Origin: UBA7803 sp041395905 | GTDB taxonomy: Bacteria; Pseudomonadota; Gammaproteobacteria; Pseudomonadales; Azotimanducaceae | Length of the DNA stretch: 64,000 nucleotides | Direction: 5' to 3' | NCBI GenBank assembly: GCA_041395905.1 | Contig: JAWKZP010000021.1 | Location: 1-64,000 of the forward strand | Part shown: positions 40,178 to 49,903 of the stretch, in pieces | Layout: the number at the start of each line of letters is the position of its first letter | Numbering within the stretch: position 1 is the first letter of the stretch | Notes under the pieces: generated by a model | Databases searched by the model: none | What the model was told of the DNA's origin: nothing | Seen by the model: only the letters and a program-made list of their open reading frames with translations | Translations under genes and position numbers: made by a program

Positions 40178-42064
40178 CTAGCTCGACGTCAGCACGCCCC
40201 TGCGCTCGAGCTCGGCAAGCAGCTGCTCCACCGATTCCTCGGGTGTCTGCTCGGCGGTGCGCAGATGCACCTCGGCGCGTTCCGGCGGCTCGTAGTCGGA
40301 GCCGATCCCGGTGAAGTTCTTGATCTCGCCCTGCCGGGCGCGCCGATACAACCCCTTGGGGTCGCGCTGTTCGCAGACTTCCAGAGGCGTGTCCACGAAC
40401 ACCTCGATGAACTCGCCCTCCTCGAGCAGCTCGCGCGCCATCCGACGCTCGCTGCGGAACGGCGAGATGAAGGACACCAGCGTTATGAGCCCGGCGTCCA
40501 CCATGAGGCGGGCGATCTCGCCGACGCGACGGATGTTCTCCACCCGGTCAGCATCGGTGAAGCCCAGATCTCGATTGATGCCGTGACGCACGTTGTCGCC
40601 GTCCAGAATGTAGGTGTGACGGTTCAGGTCGTGCAGCCGGCTCTCCAGCAGGTTCGCGATCGTCGACTTGCCGGAACCGCTCAATCCGGTAAACCACAGC
40701 ACGCAAGGCTTCTGGAACTTGATGGCCGCGCGCTGGGGCTTGCCCACCGTCAGTGCCTGCCAGACGATGTTCTCGGCCCGCCGCAGCGAGAAATCGAACA
40801 GCCCTGCTCCCACCGTGGCGTTGTTCTGCCGGTCGATCAGGATGAAGCTGCCCAGCTCCTTGCCGTGCTCGAATGGTTCGTACGGAATACGCCGGCCCAG
40901 GCTGAGGTTCGCCACCCCTACCTCATTGAGCGACAGGCTTCGCGCCGGCTGCGTCTCCATGGTGTTGACGTTGACCGAATGCTTGAGCGCGGTGACCGTG
41001 CACGGCACCATCGCCGTGCCCGACTTCAGGTAGTACTGACGGCCGGGCAGCATGGGTTGATCGCTCATCCACAGCAGATGCACCGCCAGCTGGTCGGAAA
41101 TCTGCGGCGCGTCGGCGGCGGCCGCCAGCACGTCACCGCGACTGATGTCGATCTCGTCCTCGAGCACCACCGTGATGGCCTGCCCGGGCTCCGCGCGGGC
41201 CAGGTCACCATCGTAGGTCACCACCCGTTCGACCCGCGAACGCTGCCCTCCCGGCAACACCACCACGGCGTCGCCCGGCGCGACGGTACCGCTGGCCACA
41301 TTGCCGCTGAAGCCGCGGAAGTCCAGATTCGGCCGATTGACCCACTGCACCGGCATACGGAACGGCCGCTCGACCAGAACGCGGTCCACCTGCACCGACT
41401 CCAGGAACTCGAGCAGCGTCGGACCCTGGTACCAGGGCATGTGCTCACTCGCCGAGCTGACGTTGTCGCCGCGCAGAGCCGACATCGGAATCGCGGTGAT
41501 CGCGAGCTCACCGAGCTCGTCGGCAAACTGGCGATAGTCGCGCTCGATGGCATCGAACGTGTCCTGGGAGTAGCCGGCCAGATCCATCTTGTTGACCGCG
41601 AGCACCACGTCGCGAATGCCGAACAGCGACACGATGTAGCTGTGCCTGCGCGTCTGCGTCATGACGCCGTGCCGGGCGTCCACCAGGATGACCGCAACCT
41701 CGGCATTGGAGGCCCCGGTGGCCATGTTGCGCGTGTACTGCTCGTGGCCCGGCGTGTCGGCCACGACGAACTTCCGCTTGTCGGTGGCAAAGTAGCGGTA
41801 GGCGACGTCGATGGTGATGCCCTGCTCGCGCTCCGCGGCCAGGCCATCCACCAGCAGCGCAAAGTCGATCTCGCCGCCCTGGGTACCCTGGCGGCGGCTG
41901 TCTGCTTCCAGGGCCGCGAGCTGATCCTCGAAGATGAGCTTGGAGTCGTACAGCAGCCGGCCGATGAGGGTGCTCTTGCCGTCGTCCACGCTGCCACAGG
42001 TGAGGAAGCGCAGGGTTGTCTTGGCCGCCTGTTCACGCAGGTACTGCTCGATGCTCTGCGACAT
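40178..42064 (-). CDS. cysNC: bifunctional sulfate adenylyltransferase subunit 1 / adenylylsulfate kinase
   Basis: Activates sulfate: the N-terminal GTPase half (CysN) drives APS formation with CysD, and the C-terminal half (CysC) phosphorylates APS to PAPS. It has 628 residues. CysN motifs are GSVDDGKSTLIGRLL, DTPGHEQYTRNM and NKMDL, followed by two beta-barrels. CysC starts around residue 455 with FTGLSGSGKST and has the YILDGDNVRHGINRDLGF segment. The fused NodQ-type layout is common in marine Proteobacteria. It overlaps cysD by one base. Confidence 0.96.
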   Translation of the reverse strand: MSQSIEQYLREQAAKTTLRFLTCGSVDDGKSTLIGRLLYDSKLIFEDQLAALEADSRRQGTQGGEIDFALLVDGLAAEREQGITIDVAYRYFATDKRKFVVADTPGHEQYTRNMATGASNAEVAVILVDARHGVMTQTRRHSYIVSLFGIRDVVLAVNKMDLAGYSQDTFDAIERDYRQFADELGELAITAIPMSALRGDNVSSASEHMPWYQGPTLLEFLESVQVDRVLVERPFRMPVQWVNRPNLDFRGFSGNVASGTVAPGDAVVVLPGGQRSRVERVVTYDGDLARAEPGQAITVVLEDEIDISRGDVLAAAADAPQISDQLAVHLLWMSDQPMLPGRQYYLKSGTAMVPCTVTALKHSVNVNTMETQPARSLSLNEVGVANLSLGRRIPYEPFEHGKELGSFILIDRQNNATVGAGLFDFSLRRAENIVWQALTVGKPQRAAIKFQKPCVLWFTGLSGSGKSTIANLLESRLHDLNRHTYILDGDNVRHGINRDLGFTDADRVENIRRVGEIARLMVDAGLITLVSFISPFRSERRMARELLEEGEFIEVFVDTPLEVCEQRDPKGLYRRARQGEIKNFTGIGSDYEPPERAEVHLRTAEQTPEESVEQLLAELERRGVLTSS

Positions 42065-42975
42065 CAGAAGTAGCCCTCCTGCTTCTTCTTCTCCATGGAA
42101 GCCGTGCTGTCGTGATCGATGGCGCGGCCCTGACGTTCCGAAGTACGGGTGACCAGCATCTCTTCGATGATCGACGGCAGGTCGCTCGCGCTGCTCTCGA
42201 CCGCCCCGGTGAGCGGGTAGCAGCCCAGGGTGCGGAAGCGCACCATGCGCATCTGCGGTGTCTCTTCCGGGCGCAGCGGCATGCGCTCGTCGTCCACCAT
42301 GATCAGCATGCCGTCACGCTCGACCACCGGTCGCTCCTTGGCAAAGTAGAGCGGCACGATGGGAATGTTCTCCTGGTAGATGTACTGCCAGATGTCCAGC
42401 TCGGTCCAGTTCGAGAGCGGGAATACCCGGATGCTCTCGCCCTTGCGCACGCGGCCGTTGTACAGGTGCCACAACTCCGGGCGCTGACTCTTCGGATCCC
42501 AGCGGTGATGCGGGTCGCGAAAGGAGAACACGCGCTCCTTGGCCCGGGATTTCTCCTCGTCGCGGCGCGCGCCGCCGAACGCGGCGTCGAACCGGTAACG
42601 CTCGAGCGCCTGCTTGAGGGCCTGGGTCTTCATCACGTCGGTATGCACCGACGAGCCGTGACTGAAGGGTCCGACGCCCTGCGCGACGCCGTCCTGATTG
42701 ATGTGCACGATCAGATCCAGGCCGAGCTTCCTGGCGGTGTCGTCCCGGAACTCGATCATCTCCCGGAACTTCCAGGTGGTGTCCACGTGCAGCAGTGGGA
42801 ACGGCGGCCTGGACGGGTAAAAAGCCTTCATCGCCAGATGCAGCATCACCGACGAATCCTTGCCGATGGAGTACAGCATCACGGGATTTTCGGCTTCCGC
42901 GAGCACCTCGCGCATGATGAAGATGCTCTCCGCTTCGAGGCGTTGCAGGTGTGTCAGGGCGGTTTTGGCGCTCAC
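42064..42975 (-). CDS. cysD: sulfate adenylyltransferase subunit 2
   Basis: ATP-pyrophosphatase-fold subunit that makes adenylylsulfate with CysN. The GTG at 42975 is chosen because it gives 303 residues, matching the E. coli length, and the family start ALTHLQRLEAESIFIMREV; an ATG at 43023 is a possible alternative. The PP-loop reads MLYSIGKDSSVMLHLA. The C-terminus carries the GCYPLTGAVES and RQGRAIDHD motifs. It is divergent from the spermidine synthase-like pair across a 163-base gap. Confidence 0.95.
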   Translation of the reverse strand: MSAKTALTHLQRLEAESIFIMREVLAEAENPVMLYSIGKDSSVMLHLAMKAFYPSRPPFPLLHVDTTWKFREMIEFRDDTARKLGLDLIVHINQDGVAQGVGPFSHGSSVHTDVMKTQALKQALERYRFDAAFGGARRDEEKSRAKERVFSFRDPHHRWDPKSQRPELWHLYNGRVRKGESIRVFPLSNWTELDIWQYIYQENIPIVPLYFAKERPVVERDGMLIMVDDERMPLRPEETPQMRMVRFRTLGCYPLTGAVESSASDLPSIIEEMLVTRTSERQGRAIDHDSTASMEKKKQEGYF

Positions 42976-43138
42976 CAGGGTCCAGTCCAGAGAAATTGCC
43001 GCGCAATTAGACCCAACTTGCATAAGCGCAGCAACCGCGCAGTTGTTAGATGCATATATCGATCGGTACACTGGCCGGCCAGCGCGCCGCGGTAAGCAGT
43101 AGAGAGTCGAGATCGGTCAGCCCAGGACCGCCACCATC

Positions 43139-43735
43139 ATGACAGCGATCATCTACATCCTGGCATTCGTGGGCGGATTTTCCATCATGTCCCTGGAACT
43201 GCTCGGCGGGCGCGTGCTGGCTCCCTACTTCGGCAGCAGCATCTACGTCTGGGGCAGCATCATCACCGTGTTCATGCTGAGCCTGTCCATCGGCTACCTG
43301 CTGGGTGGGCGGCTGTCAATGAACCGGCCCTCGCTGGTGCGGTTCGCGATGATCTTCGCCGCTGCGGCGCTGTGCCTGTACCCGCTGGTGCTGACCAGCG
43401 AGGACATCATGACCTGGGTGTTCGAGCGGGTCGAAGACCCGCGCTACGGTTCGCTGCTGGCCTCCGGCCTGCTGTTCATCGTCCCAACCGTGATCATGGG
43501 CATGATTTCGCCGTACTCGGTGCGACTGCTGGTGCGCACGACGGAGCACTCCGGATTGATCGCCGGCATTCTTTACTTCGTGTCCACCCTCGGCAGCGCG
43601 CTCGGCACCCTGGCGACCTCGTTCTACCTGGTGCTCTGGTTCGAAATGAACGAGATCCTGATGCTGCTGACGGGGTCACTGGCCGGGGCGGCGCTGGTCG
43701 CGCTGGCCGCGGCACGCTGGCAGGCCAGACAGTGA
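43139..43735 (+). CDS. membrane protein, spermidine synthase-like N-terminal transmembrane unit
   Basis: A 198-residue protein with about six helices. It resembles the membrane half of fused 'spermidine synthase-like' proteins: FSIMSLELLGGRVLAPYFG, then SSIYVWGSIITVFMLSLSIGY as a positional pair, and MISPYSVRL in helix 5. Its stop overlaps the next gene as GTGA, so the usual fusion is split into two coupled genes here. Function is unknown. Confidence 0.75.
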   Translation: MTAIIYILAFVGGFSIMSLELLGGRVLAPYFGSSIYVWGSIITVFMLSLSIGYLLGGRLSMNRPSLVRFAMIFAAAALCLYPLVLTSEDIMTWVFERVEDPRYGSLLASGLLFIVPTVIMGMISPYSVRLLVRTTEHSGLIAGILYFVSTLGSALGTLATSFYLVLWFEMNEILMLLTGSLAGAALVALAAARWQARQ

Positions 43736-44688
43736 CCAGGCATGCTCCGACCGGCCGGCTGAGCACTCCGCCCGCTGTGCACGGGCGCCCCCGGCTCGTC
43801 ACCATCCTCGTCGCCGCCTGCGCTGGCGCGCTGCTGGCGACCCTGTCCGCGAACCTGAGTGCGCGCATCGTCCACACCGAGCGCTCGCTGTACAACACGA
43901 TCCTGGTAGACCAGCGCGGCAGCGTGCGCTGCCTGCAGTTCTCGGTGCGCCGTGATCAGCGCAACCAGTCGTGCCTCGACGAGCGCAAACCGCGCGCAAT
44001 GATGTTCGCCTACACCCGCATGATGATGGCGAGCCTGCTGCTCAACCCCCGGCCCGCGCGCATCCTGGTGGTGGGGCTCGGCGGGGGGACTCTGCCCATG
44101 GCGCTGGCCGAGCTGCTCGAGACGTCGACCATCGACGTCGTGGAGATCGATCCGGCCGTGGATCGGGTCGCCCGCGAGTACTTCGGCTTCGAGCCGGGCG
44201 AGCGGATTCACGTGTTCACGCAGGACGGCAGGGTATTCGTCAAGCGCGCCGTCCAGCACGACGAACGCTATGACCTGATCCTTCTGGACGCCTTCAACGG
44301 CGACTACATCCCGGAGCACCTGATGACCCGGGAATTCCTCGAAGAGGTGCGCGCCCTGCTTGCCCAGGGCGGCGTGCTGGCGGCCAACACGTTCTCCATC
44401 AGCGATCTGTACGACCACGAGTCGGTCACCTATGCCAGGGTGTTCGGGCCGTTCTTCAATCTCAAGCCCTGGGACAGCGGCAACCGGGTGATCATCACCG
44501 CGCTGGACAACCTGCCCGGCCCCGCGGTGCTGAAGGAACGCGCCGCTGCGCTGGCACCGGAGCTGGCACCCTACGGTGTCCAACCCGAGGAGATGCTCGA
44601 CCTGTTCACGACCCGTGTGGACTGGGACACGAGCGCCAGGCCGCTGACCGATCAATACTCGCCGGCCAACCTGCTGCAGGGGCGCTGA
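43732..44688 (+). CDS. spermidine synthase-like methyltransferase-fold protein
   Basis: A 318-residue protein from a GTG overlapping the upstream stop. One N-terminal helix (about 24-42) anchors it. The rest is a Rossmann methyltransferase/aminopropyltransferase fold with VVGLGGGTLPM, VVEIDPAVDRVAREYF and LLDAFNGDYIPEHL. The polyamine-synthase motif GGGDG is altered to GGGTL, so classical spermidine synthesis is doubtful. The preceding membrane gene supplies the hydrophobic half. Confidence 0.78.
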   Translation: MTRHAPTGRLSTPPAVHGRPRLVTILVAACAGALLATLSANLSARIVHTERSLYNTILVDQRGSVRCLQFSVRRDQRNQSCLDERKPRAMMFAYTRMMMASLLLNPRPARILVVGLGGGTLPMALAELLETSTIDVVEIDPAVDRVAREYFGFEPGERIHVFTQDGRVFVKRAVQHDERYDLILLDAFNGDYIPEHLMTREFLEEVRALLAQGGVLAANTFSISDLYDHESVTYARVFGPFFNLKPWDSGNRVIITALDNLPGPAVLKERAAALAPELAPYGVQPEEMLDLFTTRVDWDTSARPLTDQYSPANLLQGR

Positions 44689-44703
44689 TCGCCCGCTGAG
44701 ACT

Positions 44704-46233
44704 TCAGCGCCCGGCGGCGGCCCAGTACTCGTCCTTGAGCAACCGCTTGTAGAGCTTGCCCGTGGGGTGTCGCGGCAGTTCGGCGCGGAAGTCCACCGAG
44801 CGCGGGCACTTGATGTGCGAGAGCTGCCCGCGACAGTAATCCATGAGCTCCTGCGCCAGTTCCGGCCCGGCATCGGCCATGTCACGTGGCTGCACCACGG
44901 CCTTGACCTCCTCACCGAACTCTTCGTTGGGCACTCCGAACACCGCCACGTCCATTACCGCGGGATGGGTGATGAGCACATTCTCCGCCTCCTGCGGATA
45001 GATGTTCACACCGCCGGAAATGATCATGAAGTGCTTGCGGTCGGTCAGATACAGGTAACCGTCGTCATCGACGTAGCCGACGTCCCCCAGCGTGCTCCAG
45101 CCCCTGGGGTGACGCGACTCCGCCGTTTTGCGGTCGTCCTTGTAATACTCGAACTGCCCGCCGCCGCCGAAATAGATGGTTCCCGGCTCACCTACCGGCA
45201 GCTCGTTGCCGTCGTCGTCGCAGATATGCAGCTCGCAGTTCAACGGCCTGCCCACGGATCCCCGGTGCGCCAGCCACTCTTCCGAGTTGAGCTGGACGAA
45301 GCCGTTGCCTTCGGTACCGGCGTAGTACTCGTAGATGACCGGTCCCCACCACTCGATCATCTGCTGCTTGACCGGTATCGGACAGGGCGCTGCCGCATGA
45401 ATCGCACAGCGCAGGGACGATACGTCATAGCGCGCGCGCACGTCTTCGGGCAGCTTCAACATGCGCACGAACATGGTCGGAACCCACTGGCTGTGGGTTA
45501 TCCTGTACGCCTCGATGTAGCGCAGGGCGAGTTCCGCCTCGAAGTGCTCCATCACCACCACCCGGGTGCCGTTGCGCAGGCAACTCATGGTGAAACCCAG
45601 CGGTGCGGCATGATACAGGGGCGCGGGTGAAAGATAGATGGCGTCCTGATCCGCGCCATACAGAACGCCGAGCAGATTGGGTGCCACAACCTCGCCGTAC
45701 GGCGCCTCCGACAACGGCTTCTTGATCCCCTTCGGGTAGCCGGTGGTACCCGAGGAATACAGCATCGACTGTCCTTCGGCTTCGTCCGCGATGGGCGTCT
45801 CCGGCATCGCCGCGATCGCCTGCTCCCAGGACTCGAACCCCTCGATGGTGCCGTCGAGCATGTAGCGGGCCGCCACGTTGGGCATCCGATCGAGCAGAGG
45901 CCTGACCACCTCACTGCGCCCCTGCGAGGTAATGAACACCCTGGCCTCGCAGTTGTTGACGATGTATTCCACCTCGGCCTGCTGCAGACGGTAGCTGATG
46001 GCCGTGTAGTACAGTCCGCTTCGCTGCGCGGCCCAGCAGATTTGAAAGAACCGCGGGTGGTTTTCCAGCAGCACTGCGATGTGATCGCCGCGCTGGAGGC
46101 CAAGCGAGCGGAACAGGTGCGCGCCCTGATTCGAGGTCTTCTCGAGCTCTGCGTAGCTTACATCGAGGCCGCTGTCGGCCATGGTGTAAGCGATCTTGTG
46201 CGGATTCTGCGCGGCGATGATTCCAGGATGCAC
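44704..46233 (-). CDS. AMP-dependent acyl-CoA synthetase/ligase
   Basis: Adenylate-forming enzyme that activates a carboxylic acid to its CoA thioester. It has 509 residues from a GTG with a GGGGAG site seven bases upstream. The P-loop LYSSGTTGYPKG (about 157-168), the YYAGTEG motif and the GDVGYVDDDGYLYLTDR hinge are visible, as is the C-terminal catalytic lysine segment PTGKLYKR. The acyl substrate is not evident; fatty, aromatic or steroid acids are possible. Confidence 0.87.
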   Translation of the reverse strand: MHPGIIAAQNPHKIAYTMADSGLDVSYAELEKTSNQGAHLFRSLGLQRGDHIAVLLENHPRFFQICWAAQRSGLYYTAISYRLQQAEVEYIVNNCEARVFITSQGRSEVVRPLLDRMPNVAARYMLDGTIEGFESWEQAIAAMPETPIADEAEGQSMLYSSGTTGYPKGIKKPLSEAPYGEVVAPNLLGVLYGADQDAIYLSPAPLYHAAPLGFTMSCLRNGTRVVVMEHFEAELALRYIEAYRITHSQWVPTMFVRMLKLPEDVRARYDVSSLRCAIHAAAPCPIPVKQQMIEWWGPVIYEYYAGTEGNGFVQLNSEEWLAHRGSVGRPLNCELHICDDDGNELPVGEPGTIYFGGGGQFEYYKDDRKTAESRHPRGWSTLGDVGYVDDDGYLYLTDRKHFMIISGGVNIYPQEAENVLITHPAVMDVAVFGVPNEEFGEEVKAVVQPRDMADAGPELAQELMDYCRGQLSHIKCPRSVDFRAELPRHPTGKLYKRLLKDEYWAAAGR

Positions 46234-46347
46234 TGGCGGTCTCTCCCCTCAAACTGTGATTACCGGCGCGTCGGGCGCGGACGGCGCTGACGTTATTGGC
46301 TTTTGCATGGCAACGCAAACCCCGCGCTTCTGCTAGGATTGCCCGCC

Positions 46348-47913
46348 ATGCTCGACTGGTCCCAGCCCTATCCTTCCGCCCGCTCGCCGGTCTGTGCGGC
46401 CAACCTGGTGGCGAGCTCGCAGCCGCTGGCCGTGCAGGCGGGCGTCGACGCGCTGCGGCGCGGCGGCAACGCCGTCGACGCGGCCCTCGCCTGCGCCATC
46501 ACCCTCACCGTGGTGGAACCCAACAACAACGGCCTGGGCAGCGACGCGTTCTGCATCCTCTGGGACCGTCACCAGCTGGTAGGGCTCAACGCCTCAGGGC
46601 GTGCGCCGGGCGCCTGGACGAGCGACCGCTTTGCCGGCCGCAGCCGCATGCCCGCGCTGGGCTGGGATGCCGTAACCGTGCCCGGCGCCGTCAGTGCCTG
46701 GGCGGCATTGTCGCAACGCTACGGCCGGCTGCCGTTTCCAGCGCTGTTCGAGCACGCCCTGCACTACGCCGAAGAAGGCTTTCTGGTGGGCCCGAAGACG
46801 GCCTACTACTGGCAGCTGGCGGAACGGACCTACGCGGACTTTGCTGAGTTCCGCCGACACTTCCTGCCGGCACCACGCGCGGGGGAACGGTTCCGACGCC
46901 CCGAGCTGGCACGCTCGCTGCGCCTGATCGCAGAGTCCGGCGGCGAGGCCTTCTACCGGGGCGAATTGGCCCGACGCATGGCCGAGGCCGCTACGGCAGA
47001 CGGCGGCGCGCTCACCGAGGCGGACCTGGCCGCGCACCGTGCCGACTGGCTCACGCCCATCGCGCAACCCTATCGCCACGTGACGCTGCACGAGATTCCA
47101 CCGAACGGGCAGGGTCTCGCCGCTCAGATCGCGCTGGGATTGCTGCAGCACCACGACCCGGCGCCGCTCGACAGCGCCGACGGCGTGCATCTGCAGGTCG
47201 AAGCAATGAAGATCGCGATCCGCGCCGCGTTCGACCACTTTGCCGATCCCCGGGCCATGCGGGTCACACCCGAGGAACTGCTCGGCAGTACCGGCCTGCA
47301 GCACCTGGCGGCAGGCATCGGAGCCAGCGCGGCACCGTTGCCGCCGGCCGCGTTGCCCGTGGGGCCCGACACAGTCTACCTGTGTGCGGCCGACGCCGAC
47401 GGCATGATGGTGTCGTTCATTCAGTCGAACTACCAGGGTTTCGGTTCCGGCGTGGTCATCCCGGGCACCGGAATCGCCATGCAGAATCGCGGCAGCGGCT
47501 TCTCGCTGAACCCGGCCCACCCCAACTGCGTGGGCCCCGGCAAACGTCCCTACCACACCATCATCCCCGGGTTCGTGACCGAGGACGGCGCACCGCGCCT
47601 CGCGTTCGGCGTGATGGGCGGACATATGCAGCACCAGGGCCACGTGCAGATGGTCCAGCGCATCTTCGATCACCGGCAGAACCCGCAGGCGGCCAGCGAC
47701 GCCCCGCGCTGGCACGTCTACCCCGACTTCAGCGTCGGCCTGGAAACCGGTTTCGACCCTGACGTCGCCCGCGACCTGGAGCGCCGCGGCCACACCGTGC
47801 GTTTTGAACCCGCGGAGCACGTATTCGGCGGTGCCCAGCTCATCCTGCGGCTGTCAGAGGGCTACGCCGCCGGTTCCGACCACCGCAAAGAAGGCCAGGC
47901 CGCCGGCTTCTGA
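46348..47913 (+). CDS. gamma-glutamyltransferase family protein
   Basis: Ntn-hydrolase family enzyme related to gamma-glutamyltranspeptidase. From the ATG at 46348, with an AGGA site, it has 521 residues. The large-subunit start GGNAVDAALACAITLTVVEP is standard. The expected self-cleavage threonine lies in PDTVYLCAAD near residue 340, followed by SNYQGFGSGVVIPGTGIAMQ and KRPYHTIIPG. No signal peptide is evident, so it is probably cytoplasmic, unlike classical periplasmic Ggt. It may act on gamma-glutamyl compounds or as a related acylase. Confidence 0.85.
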   Translation: MLDWSQPYPSARSPVCAANLVASSQPLAVQAGVDALRRGGNAVDAALACAITLTVVEPNNNGLGSDAFCILWDRHQLVGLNASGRAPGAWTSDRFAGRSRMPALGWDAVTVPGAVSAWAALSQRYGRLPFPALFEHALHYAEEGFLVGPKTAYYWQLAERTYADFAEFRRHFLPAPRAGERFRRPELARSLRLIAESGGEAFYRGELARRMAEAATADGGALTEADLAAHRADWLTPIAQPYRHVTLHEIPPNGQGLAAQIALGLLQHHDPAPLDSADGVHLQVEAMKIAIRAAFDHFADPRAMRVTPEELLGSTGLQHLAAGIGASAAPLPPAALPVGPDTVYLCAADADGMMVSFIQSNYQGFGSGVVIPGTGIAMQNRGSGFSLNPAHPNCVGPGKRPYHTIIPGFVTEDGAPRLAFGVMGGHMQHQGHVQMVQRIFDHRQNPQAASDAPRWHVYPDFSVGLETGFDPDVARDLERRGHTVRFEPAEHVFGGAQLILRLSEGYAAGSDHRKEGQAAGF

Positions 47914-47980
47914 GCGCCTCAACACCCTGCCAAGCGAGCCTGGAGATGGTCGTAAAGTGTACGAGCCGGAATCTTGGTTC

Positions 47981-48134
47981 GCGGCCCGTCGGGCGGGTAC
48001 GCCCGCGGGCCATCTCAAGGTGCGGCCGAGGCGGCCGGATTGACGCCCGACCAGCGCTCGGGTGGCAAGCCGGCCAACGAGGGCAGCCCGGAGGCCCGCG
48101 CGGGGCCCGTGGGCGTACCCGCCCGACGGGCCGC
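47981..48134. repeat. 31-bp inverted repeat pair with 92-bp interior
   Basis: Arms 47981-48011 and 48104-48134 are reverse complements at 30 of 31 positions, and each arm is itself partly palindromic (GGGCGGGTACGCCC core). The 154-base unit sits in the convergent gap between the gamma-glutamyltransferase gene and msrB and encodes nothing convincing. It could fold into a very stable long hairpin serving as terminator, or be a small non-autonomous element; no target duplication was seen. Confidence 0.8.
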
Positions 48135-48151
48135 CCCTCGAAGAGTCGACC

Positions 48152-48549
48152 TTAAGACTCTCTTTCGACCAAATCCAAAGAAGCCGAGTTCATGCAGAAC
48201 CGCAGCCTGGTCGGCTCCGGCCCGTCCGGAAACACGTGTCCCAGGTGTGCCTCGCAGCCCGAACAGAGTACCTCGATGCGCCGCATCATGAGGCTGTCGT
48301 CTTCGCGCGTGCTCACCGCGCCCGCATCCACCGGGGCATAGAAGCTCGCCAGCCGGAGCCGGAATCGTACTTGGTCTCGGAATCGAACAGCGCCTGCCCG
48401 CAGACCACGCAGTGATAGACGCCCGGGGTCTTGGTATCCCAGTACCGACCCGTGAATGCGCGTTCGGTGCCCGCGCATTGAGTCACCTGAAACTGCTCGT
48501 CGCTCAGCCGGGCGCGCAGCTCCTGCTCGTTCAAGTTGGCCTTACTCAT
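48152..48549 (-). pseudogene. msrB: peptide-methionine (R)-S-oxide reductase, one apparent frameshift
   Basis: Repairs methionine-R-sulfoxide. The N-terminal frame gives the start, the first zinc CxxC (C47, C50) and KYDSGSGW. It then breaks near 48348, where a base seems missing (the codons for Trp-Pro-Ser read TGGCGAGC). The other frame continues SFYAPVDAG, the second CxxC (SGCE), HLGHVFPDG and the catalytic cysteine in RFCMNSASL to the TAA at 48152. Restored, it is 132 residues with all key residues (catalytic C119). Loss may be an assembly error. Confidence 0.88.
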
Positions 48550-48626
48550 GTGACGTTCCCTTGCTAAACTCCTGAAATTAAACGCTCCGCCCGCGAACCG
48601 GGCATTCTAACTTGAGCCAGAAACCA

Positions 48627-49903
48627 ATGGAATCGACACGTCCCGCCGGGTCCAACATCACCCGCCTGCCACCTGGTGAGCAACCCGGCCTCCGCGAGAT
48701 CCGCAAATCCCACAAGCTCGACGAGGTCTGCTACGAGATCCGCGGCCCGGCCATGAAGGAAGCTGCGCGCCTCGAGGAAGAGGGCCATCGCATCGTCAAG
48801 CTGAACATCGGCAACCCGGCCCCGTTCGGCTTCGAAGCGCCCGAGGAGATCCTCGTCGACATGATCCGCAACCTGCCCACCGCCCAGGGTTACAGCGACT
48901 CCAAGGGCATCTACCCGGCGCGCAAGGCGGTCATGCAGTACTGCCAGCAGATCAACATCCGCAACGTCGAGATCGATGACATCTACATCGGCAACGGCGT
49001 CTCCGAGATGGTGCTGATGGGGCTGCAGGGCTGCTGGACGACGGCGACGAGGTGCTCGTGCCGGCGCCCGACTACCCGCTTTGGACCGCGTCGATCAATC
49101 TCGCCGGCGGCAGGCCCGTGCACTATCTGTGCGACGAGCACTCGGACTGGTTCCCGGACCTCGACGACATTCGCGCCAAGGTCACGACTCGCACCAAGGC
49201 GATCGTGGTCATCAACCCCAACAACCCCACCGGAGCGGTGTACAGCCGTGAGGTGCTCGAAGCCATCGTCGAGATCGCGCGCGCCAACGACCTGGTGGTG
49301 TTCGCAGACGAGATCTACGACAAGATCCTCTACGACGACGCGCAACACGTGCCGCTGGCGTCGCTGGCTGACGATCTCCTGTTCGTCACCATGAACGGCC
49401 TGTCGAAGACCTACCGGGTGGCCGGCTTCCGTGTCGGCTGGATGGTCATCAGCGGTGCCAAGCACCGCGCCCGCGACTACATCGAGGGCCTGGACATTCT
49501 GTCTTCCATGCGCCTGTGCGCCAACGTGCCCAGCCAGCACGCCGTGCAGACCGCCCTGGGCGGTTATCAGAGCATCCGCGAGTTCATCACGCCGGGCGGT
49601 CGTCTGTATGAGCAGCGTGAGCTGGCGTGGCGCATGCTCAACGACATCCCAGGCGTGAGCTGCGTCAAGCCGGCAGGCGCCCTGTACCTGTTCCCGAAGC
49701 TCGACGTGAAGCGATTCAATCTCGGCGACGACGAGCGCTTCACGCTCGATCTGCTGCGTCAGGAAAAGATCCTGGTCGTCCAGGGTACCGGCTTCAACTG
49801 GCCGCACCCGGACCATTTCCGGATCGTGTTTCTGCCCCGTGAGGAGGAGCTCAGCTACGCCATCGAGCGGCTTGCGCATTTCCTGCAAACCTATCGCCAA
49901 TGA
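48627..49903 (+). pseudogene. alaA: alanine aminotransferase AlaA-like, one apparent frameshift
   Basis: PLP enzyme making alanine from pyruvate and glutamate. The two halves match E. coli AlaA along their whole length. Frame one runs from ATG 48627 (or TTG 48612) through LNIGNPAPFGF and IYIGNGVSEMVLMGLQG. A missing C near 49030 moves it to the frame with LVPAPDYPLWTA, VINPNNPTGAVYS, ADEIYDKILYDD, the PLP lysine in NGLSKTYRVAGFR, and the stop at 49903. Restored length is 425 residues, and the stop overlaps the next gene as ATGA, which argues the gene is intact in the cell. Confidence 0.9.

Noticed and set aside
42976..43138. A CysB-type operator upstream of cysD
   Set aside because: The region is AT-richer but I could not identify a convincing binding motif by eye.
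47914..48150. Short open frames in the gap after the gamma-glutamyltransferase gene
   Set aside because: They are composed of the inverted-repeat arms and have no start signal.
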